This document shows positions 57,336-64,000 of a stretch of 64,000 nucleotides of DNA, one piece after another. The notes beneath the pieces were generated by a model. It saw only the letters and a program-made list of their open reading frames with translations. It ran no database searches and had not been told where the DNA came from. Location: the NCBI GenBank assembly GCA_019722365.1, contig JADFUC010001903.1:434001-498000 (forward strand), in the 5' to 3' direction. Both the position numbers and the translations under genes were made by a program. Source of the DNA: Lithospermum erythrorhizon. Its lineage: Eukaryota; Streptophyta; Magnoliopsida; Boraginales; Boraginaceae. Every line of letters begins with the position of its first letter. Position 1 is the stretch's first letter.

Positions 57336-58989
57336 GAAAATTCTTAATATATCAATGATATTACTATACTCTGAAAAATTACGAAAAGACTACACAAGTC
57401 AACCTAGAATATTTAATGTCTCATTTTCTAACATACGAATGAAAGTTTGACATGTGTATATTTTTTAAGGAAAAATTAGGAATCAATTTATCAACATTGA
57501 TTCACATTTTAACACGATATCTTGTGTTAGGATTTGGTATAGGTGATCTGTAAATGTCATGATTTTTTAAATTTTAGCACTTTCTTTTTTCTTTTCTTCT
57601 GATAAATGCTACTTAAAGATAAAAAACGATTCTTTCATCATAAGTAGCCTTGCTTGCTTGAAATCAAATCCACTTATCACTTATACTTACACGCCTCTTG
57701 CCCTTACCATTCCTGCTTTCCTTTGTCTATCTCCACGCACATCATCGACCTCAGAAACTTTTTCATCATTTCTTCTTGTAGCCTGCTTGTCGAGTTATCC
57801 CCAACCAAAACAAAGTTTGTGACCTATACATACATAAGCCTTATCCTCGGCTTCCCTTACCCTGCAGGCACTTTGTCCATTCCCAACCCTACATTTTACT
57901 GCAGATCCGCCCACTGCAAGCCACCCATGACCAGCTTCCCTCTATCAATTTTGATTTGAGGGAAAAACAAAAAAGCTGGATGGGGAGGGTGAGTAGGAAA
58001 AAATTGTGGTGTGGTGGTTGGATGAAAAAAAATTGAAAAGGGGTTTAGGGTGAGGTGAGTGTATTTTTGTAAAAGAAGAAAGGATGAAAAATTAGGGGGT
58101 GATGGTGATGGTGGTGGTGAGTGGTGGATTGATAATGTAGAGTTTTGGTTTTTAGATTAGTAGAATGTAGGAGTATAAACAAGAGATCTTTTTTATGTAC
58201 TTTTTTAGGGAGGGTGTAGGTATTCTTAACAAAAAAATTAAGTGTGATAAAAATTAAAATTCGCTTGGTTGATTTGTGATAGTCTGCCGAATTCTACATC
58301 AACACAATACATCATTAATAAGTATCTGACGCTACATTAACGTTAGTTTTAATACTCATAATCCTCATGGTAATAAAACTTTAAACTTTTTTAACTTTTT
58401 ACATTAATTGAGCTTTTGTGTAAATATTTTTGTTTTGCATATTTTATAAAAAGCATTTGAGTGCTTTTAAGACAGTATGTTTTTTAGATATTATAGTAAA
58501 ACAAAAAATTTCTTTATAAAGTTGGCTATAAAAATGAAAAAATAAAAAATATACAATATTTGTGGAATGGAATGATTATTATATAAAAACACATTGCACT
58601 TAACTTTGTGTTGTAAATGAACTACGAGGAGTATTTATTTACTCCATTATTATGAATGTACGTTCTTAATAAAAATTCCATAAGTTATTAACAATATTTT
58701 ATTATATATATATATATAAACAATGAAACTATTTATTCCATAATGTTTTTGTACATAAAAAATCCCTTTTTATAAAAATTCCATTATTTGTACTAAATAA
58801 GTCTTTGATACTCCACTCCTCCAGTCCTCCTCCACTAATTAAACCCATTTTCATTTAATCAATTTGATAACATAAATTTGTTTTATAGTAAATAAAGATT
58901 CATTAAAATCTCACAAGAATCTTGTACTTCAAAGGTACCAACTTTATTGAAAATTAATTTTATACTAATTCTGCAATTAAAAAGATTTC

Positions 58990-59260
58990 CCATTTTTTAT
59001 TTTTGTTATTTGATTTGTTGAATCTTCAATTTAAGTGTTGTTTTTATATGTTGTATAATATTTGGTGCAAAATATATGAAAAAATAGTTATATTAACAGC
59101 TGAAGAATATATATAAAGGATTGTATTTTTAATGTTGTTTTTTATTAACATGATGATTTTGATTGAATCAAAGTTATGTTTGTTAATTAAGTAGCAAAGT
59201 TTGTTAATTTTGGCTATTGAAGATCAAAATGGACAATCTTTTTGGGATGGATGGAGTATT
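58990..59260. mobile_element. MITE-like element upstream of the DUF4050 gene
   Basis: The right end reads GGACAATCTTTTTGGGATGG followed by ATGGAGTATT, and the inner text GGCTATTGAAGATCAAAATG matches that at 48020-48045 and the reverse complement of 14160-14180. The left end is not clear. Confidence 0.45.
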
Positions 59261-59360
59261 TTTATGTGTTTATTGTGTAATTGATTTGTTGTTTTACTCT
59301 TTCTTCTACAGATTGTTTAGCTGTTTTGGTTTGTGAATAAAGATCTTATCTTTGGTTGAA

Positions 59361-59399
59361 ATGGTGCAAATTTTCAGTTAAATGCAACTTTGCTGTTAG
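59361..59399 (+). promoter_or_regulatory. Two abutting short uORFs in the predicted DUF4050 leader
   Basis: ATG at 59361 opens a six-codon frame ending TAA at 59379-59381. The next base starts a second ATG (59382) with a five-codon frame ending TAG at 59397-59399. The predicted main ATG follows at 59430. They matter only if transcription starts upstream of 59361, which the sequence does not show. Confidence 0.4.
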
Positions 59400-59429
59400 A
59401 TCCCTTATTGGATCTCACTTTTAGCTTGC

Positions 59430-62131
59430 ATGGGGTAAGTCTTTTGATATCCTTTTATTGTTCCCTTCATATCTTTTTTTTATATATATTTCTCTTTCAG
59501 GAGTTTCTGGGTATTTGTTCATTGTTTGGGAGCCATTGCCGATTTGGGGATCAAGTTGCAGTTTAATATAGTTACATCGTGCATATTAGTCACCAAAAGT
59601 ACACAAATGTTTCAGTATGGTCCAAAAGTAGCCTCCATTCAACGTTTATGTTGGTCGAGACTCTAGACTATACTGCAACATTTGTAACTCGAATGGGACT
59701 AATTTGTAATAGTGTAACTATCCATGACTAAAATGCAAATTGATCTCACTATGTGGGACCAAATCGACAACTGACTCATTGTTTGGATATTAAATGTGGA
59801 GTTCTTTTGTTGGCTAAGAAAAGGGTATGCATTTGTTTGACAATTGCTGTTGTTCTGTTTTGATTCGAGTGAAGAAAAAGAATGACATATTTTGCTTTGT
59901 TTGGCTAAGATAGAATAGAAATATGTGCAAAAGTTGTGTTCTTTTATCTGAATTAGTGCATTATTGTTTCCTATCTTTTTCAAGATTGATGGAACTTGGA
60001 AGATTTAATTGTTGCTTTTGGTTGTGCTCTTTATCTTTGCTTGCTTACTTTTTTTGTGGGTTTAGAACCTTTGGTTTTGCTTCTGGAGTGAGGAAGCAAT
60101 GGAAGTCATATCACTCATATATTATAAATGTTTCTTTATATGGCTTCATGCTTTTTTCATCATGGAGAGTTAATAGTGTGCTAGGAATGTTTTATTTCCT
60201 ATACATAAGTGTCCAAAATTATTATGGAGCTTTGAAACATACAAGTTGGCAGGCTCTTAAAGATTATGAGGATTTAGCTATACATGTTCAATAATTGTTT
60301 CTTCCAGATCCAACTAGAATCGCATTCAAAAGAAAACATTTGAGCTCGTTATTGCATTTCCTTGGAAAATATTGTGAAACCTGTTACCTTGGTGATGGAA
60401 AAGTTGAAGGACAAGTTCAGAGATCTTTTTAGTGTAAGAGAACATAGCTTTCGCTGGGTGCCCCTCTACCCCCTTTGGAGTTGCTTTTTCTCTTTGTTAA
60501 TATTCAAGGAGAGATATTTGTAGTTTCAGAATTTTTCTTGCGATTCTCATTGGCTGGGTTCAATTAAATGGTTTCTAGTTGTACGATGTGTTACTTCTGC
60601 ATCTATAGTTATATTGTGGTATACAGGGGAATGTGTTAGCAGAGTATCTATGTTTAAGCTGGATTCTTGACTTCTCGTTGAGTTGAGGTGCTATTGGATC
60701 TCTTAATTATCACTCACAATTTCGAACATCACTTTCTCGTTTACGTACTTTAAGGTGTAGTATTGTAAAAATATGTACTCCCCACCCCAAAAAAAAGTAC
60801 TGCACTACTGCATAATGATATTTTCAAATACCACTGTAGTCAATAACAATGTTAAACTTTTCTGTGATATCCATTCTATGTTGACAACTTCCAAACCAGT
60901 TGACGTCACTATCATGGGCTTCTTTTGAAGTGAGGACTATGTTAAAATGTTGTCGGTACTAATCATATTTTGGTGTAAACCCCCTTTGCAACAGAGCAGA
61001 AGTTGTTTCGGATGCTGTACCAAGTCAAATTTTGTAATATCGGAGGGCAAGCCATCTAAGGAGTCAAAGACTCAAGGACCAGTAAAAAGAGCTCATACTG
61101 CAGAAGTTTTTTGGAGCTCCAGTGCATGCGAGATGGACAATAGTGCAGTTCCTTCCCAGAGAAGCATATCATCTATTAGCACTTCAAATCAGGCCACAGA
61201 TCCTCATTGTACTCCTGGCAGCTCAAGCGATCCACCTGAATTTGCAAATCATGGCAAGTAATATAATTATACTAATGCTGCGTAATGAATTATAATGACA
61301 CGACTTGTCTATTGTTAGTCTAATATATGTCACACATCAATAACTCCAGTCACTCTTGTTAAATATGCACTCGTCAATATTTTCAGTCACCCTAGTTAGA
61401 GACAACGTCCTTTTCCAGTTATTTTACTTATCTTTTTAGTCAATCTCAACTCATGACTTGTCTATTAATAGTCTATTCATAAATAATTCCAATCACCCTT
61501 GTTACATACAATGTCTTTTCCAATTTATTTTACTTGCCTTTTCAGTTGTTAACTACTCTTGATTCATGGAGTGCATTGTTACCCCACCAAGGGGCCTTAT
61601 CAGTGTCCTAACTTATTTTCTCAGATCTCTCTTCTCCTGATTTCCTGAAGTTATATTTCATTAAGCAGGCCTCCTTCTCTGGAATCAGACTCGGCAGCAG
61701 TGGATTGGCAATAAGGGTTCAAAGCACCATACCCGAACTCAAGAACCTAAACTGAGGTCAGTATCTTTTGTAAACTTTAAAGAACCGAATATGTCAGTGC
61801 TGAACACATGCTGCATAATTTTCAGAATGGCAACGGCCCATTTAAGCTTTATGTATATGAACATCCACTGGTGTCTATTAGGAGATTGATGCATTATTAA
61901 ACTGTTGGCACTTTGCAGTTGGAACGCTACTTATGATAGTTTGCTTGGCACGAACAAGCCATTTCCACAACCGATACCTCTACCTGTAAGCCTGTTATTT
62001 TTGACCTATTATTCTGTTAACGTAATAATGCGTGTTTGCTACAGATCTCTAAAACTCTTGGAACTTTGAACTGACAGGAGATGGTTAATTTTCTTATTGA
62101 AGTCTGGGAGCAGGAAGGACTCTACGACTAA
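59430..62131 (+). CDS. DUF4050 family protein
   Basis: Small plant protein of unknown function, 155 aa from five coding exon segments: 59430-59434, 61000-61253, 61669-61756, 61919-61985 and 62078-62131. The start codon plus two bases (ATGGG|GTAAGT) is joined across a 1565-base intron to AAGTTGTTTCGG, giving MGSCFGCCTKSNF. This start is inferred from the ideal donor and the resulting N-terminus, which suits N-myristoylation at Gly2 with neighbouring cysteines that could be palmitoylated. The conserved C-terminal part is HGLLLWNQTRQQWIGN, LSWNATYDSLLGTNKPFPQP and EMVNFLIEVWEQEGLYD. Exon 2 ends at a GC donor (CATG|GCAAGT), needed to join HG to LLLW. The middle is serine-rich. Membrane attachment is an inference; an alternative is a different upstream first exon. 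Confidence 0.85.
61254..61668 (+). other. Predicted GC-AG intron in the DUF4050 gene
   Basis: The donor CATG|GCAAGTAA matches GC-AG intron consensus and joins phase 1 to AAGCAG|GCCTCC, giving HGLLLWNQ. Using the GT five bases further (AA|GTAATA) puts the next exon out of frame. Confidence 0.8.
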
Positions 62132-62766
62132 GAATTCAGAACAGCGTCTGGGTGAACTCTCATCGGCACAGCTTATACACAAACATACTTTGTTCAAGTG
62201 TTTATACCACATTGAACACATAGACATTTCCCCATTCCCCCTTCAATCTTGCTCTGCCAAGGAAGGATTTAATTACTGTTGTGGATAAATTGTTTCTCTT
62301 AATGTTGTTTGGATCCTAACAATTGCCGATTGGTTTATAAACTCCTGTATTTTTGTGTAACCATTGAATAACTTATCAGTATATTAAGGGAACAATAACA
62401 AAGTTTACAGTACCATGTCTATGATCAAATCATAATTCAAACTTGTTGTCTTTAGTGCAACTATGTAAATATAATGATGAAACATAGACATGACAAAGAA
62501 CAGAACAAAAAACAAACTAGCAGCTGTTTCATATCCAACTAGTAATTTCCCCATTTGTTCATAAGAACATCAAATGGGAACTGACTTGGATTATTGAATA
62601 TTACATGAGCTCATAACAATACATCATAATTCACAAGGCAAGCTTGTTTCAGCTTTTGACATATCAACTTTGTTAAGCCTACAAAATATTGCAAAATTTA
62701 TGCTCAATCTGGACATATATACATACACATGGCCGGTGTAATCTCCTCAATGATCTCCAGCTTTGG
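62132..62766. other. Convergent 3' flanks of the DUF4050 and SD2-5-like genes
   Basis: 635 bases between converging stop codons. It should carry both 3' UTRs. No other feature was seen. Confidence 0.55.
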
Positions 62767-64000
62767 CTATCTTGGCCCTGAAAGCCGAACAGCAGAAAGG
62801 TATGCATCACTGTTACAATCTGAAGGTCCAGAGGAAACACCCTCTTCACTGGTTGATTTGAAGAAATTCGAGTAGAGGCGAGAACCAACCTGTTGAGATG
62901 TAGGTGGTGGAGGGACCGGGCTGAGTCCTTCAAGCATCTGCACTACTTTCGTCATTGGTGGCCTAAGATGCATATCATCCTGTATACACCACAAAGCAAC
63001 CTTAATTGCAATTGAAACTCTCTCGTCTTCTTGATCAACTTTCATAGTTGCGTCAATGATCTCCTTCAGTTTCCCTTCTTCCATCATCTTGAAGGCAAAA
63101 GTCGGGAAATGGGATTTCTCTGAAGTCATTGAAGCATCGTAATTTTTCCTACCTCCAATTATCTCAAGCAACACCATCCCATAACTGAAAACATCACTCT
63201 TCTCTGATATAGCATAGTTTGTGATCCATTCTGGTGCAAGGTACCCTCTTGTACCCCTCAACGTGGTGAAAACAAAGCTCTGCTCTCTGTTCATAAGCTT
63301 TGCGAGACCAAAGTCTGAGACTTTGGCTGAAAAGTTGTCATCGAGAAGCACATTCTCAGGCTTTATGTCACAATGAACAATCTTTACATCGCAGTCCTCA
63401 TGAAGATATGCCAAACCTTTAGCTGTTCCAACAGCAATATTGTACCTTGTATCCCAGTCCAACATAAATTCCTCTTTGTTTTTCTTGAAGAGCCATTTTT
63501 CCAAAGAACCATTTGCCATAAACTCATATGCAAGAAGCCGATGAGTTCCTTCAGTGCAAAATCCTTTAAGCCTCACCAGATGGAGATGATGGATGCTACC
63601 GATTATGCCAACTTCAGAACGAAATTCCTTCTTTCCTTGACCAATGCCTTCCAATTGCTTAACAGCAATCCTAGTTCCATCTCGTAGGATCCCCTGGTAA
63701 ACCGAACCAAACCCTCCTTGTCCAAGCTTTATGCTGAAATTGTCAGTGGCATCCTGAAGGTCTTTATACCTGAAACGTAGAGGCATCCCCGCCAAGCCTT
63801 CCAGGAAATTGTTTTCCTCCGAAGTCTCGTCCTCCTCAGACTCGTCCAATTTCTTGCTCTTCTTCTGGTGATAGTAAACTCCTGCCGAAATTAGGCAAAG
63901 AATGACAATAACTGTCACAAGCACAATTGCAATGACAATCGGAAGATGCTTCTTACTTCCGGATTGAGCTTTGACAGAACTACTTGACACTTTGATAAAG
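62767..64000 (-). CDS. SD2-5: G-type lectin S-receptor-like Ser/Thr kinase, SD2-5 type, 5' end missing
   Basis: Receptor-like kinase of the plasma membrane; 411 C-terminal residues are in the window with no intron, stop TAG at 62767-62769. The frame stays open to base 64000, so the S-lectin ectodomain lies to the right. Visible parts in order: a transmembrane helix (LPIVIAIVLVTVIVILCLIS), a basic-acidic juxtamembrane stretch, then the kinase domain with glycine loop LGQGGFGSVYQG, AVKQLE lysine, catalytic loop IVHCDIKPENVLL, DFGLAKL, GTRGYLAPEW and KSDVFSYGMVLLEI, and a serine-rich tail. The residue before the catalytic Asp is Cys, not Arg, so it is a non-RD kinase, a class often tied to immune signalling. 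Family identity is strong; ligand unknown. All catalytic residues that I can see are intact. Confidence 0.95.
   Translation of the reverse strand, partial: FIKVSSSSVKAQSGSKKHLPIVIAIVLVTVIVILCLISAGVYYHQKKSKKLDESEEDETSEENNFLEGLAGMPLRFRYKDLQDATDNFSIKLGQGGFGSVYQGILRDGTRIAVKQLEGIGQGKKEFRSEVGIIGSIHHLHLVRLKGFCTEGTHRLLAYEFMANGSLEKWLFKKNKEEFMLDWDTRYNIAVGTAKGLAYLHEDCDVKIVHCDIKPENVLLDDNFSAKVSDFGLAKLMNREQSFVFTTLRGTRGYLAPEWITNYAISEKSDVFSYGMVLLEIIGGRKNYDASMTSEKSHFPTFAFKMMEEGKLKEIIDATMKVDQEDERVSIAIKVALWCIQDDMHLRPPMTKVVQMLEGLSPVPPPPTSQQVGSRLYSNFFKSTSEEGVSSGPSDCNSDAYLSAVRLSGPR

Larger units (their letters stand above)
56837..59429. other. Divergent promoter region of the SPX and DUF4050 genes
   Basis: 2.6 kb between two divergent start codons. 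Next to the SPX start is a short repeated leader text (CCAACTATTAACACTAGAAA and a variant). Further right are the P1BS-like sites, a GGTGGTGATGG-rich patch near 58095-58130, a TA tract near 58702, the right part of a MITE-like element at about 58990-59260 and the DUF4050 leader with two tiny uORFs. No other gene was recognised; the open frame at 57654-57959 has no protein-like features. Confidence 0.5.

Noticed and set aside
57654..57959. 101-codon open frame on the plus strand
   Set aside because: No domain, no splice partners, unusual composition; nothing supports a gene.

Overview
The window is nuclear DNA of a flowering plant, most likely a eudicot. It is AT-rich. Its genes carry many short GT-AG introns with T-rich tracts, and it contains a plant tRNA-Arg(CCU) gene, small inverted-repeat elements and plant-only families (class XI myosin, SPX, OXS3, OCP3, SD2-5). 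The species cannot be named from this sequence alone. There are no operons; each gene was modelled by placing splice sites so that the reading frame stays open and the protein matches its family. Every complete model gave an exon sum divisible by three.

Layout. 1-5679 (+): 3' four-fifths of an F-box/LRR gene of the FBL15/SLOMO type. 7500-11923 (+): a RAD7-like LRR gene. 13682-29172 (+): a 38-exon class XI myosin, XI-I type, 1510 aa. 29871-30835 (-) and 32062-35388 (+): a divergent pair, an OXS3-like stress protein and an OCP3-like homeodomain protein. 35956-39243 (+): an Alba-domain protein. 40847-41671 (+): a small secreted EG45/plant natriuretic peptide-like protein. 44059-48500 (-): the UAP56-type DEAD-box RNA helicase (427 aa), with two unusual introns. 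48501-54588: a repeat-rich stretch with a decayed hAT transposase. 54589-54661 (-): tRNA-Arg(CCU). 55104-56836 (-): an SPX1/2-like phosphate-signalling gene with two P1BS-like sites upstream. 59430-62131 (+): a small DUF4050 protein whose start codon sits on a predicted 5-nt coding exon segment. 62767-64000 (-): the 3' part of an SD2-5-type receptor kinase, cut by the window edge.

The genes are mostly unrelated in function. FBL15/SLOMO and myosin XI-I are direct neighbours in Arabidopsis as I recall (At4g33210 and At4g33200), so this looks like conserved microsynteny with a RAD7-like gene between them. I found no new multi-gene system. The observations most worth checking are an apparent AT-AG intron in UAP56, three predicted GC-AG introns, the split start codon with two preceding uORFs in the DUF4050 gene, the SPX promoter sites, several recent tandem duplications within introns and promoters, and a MITE family with copies in several introns.
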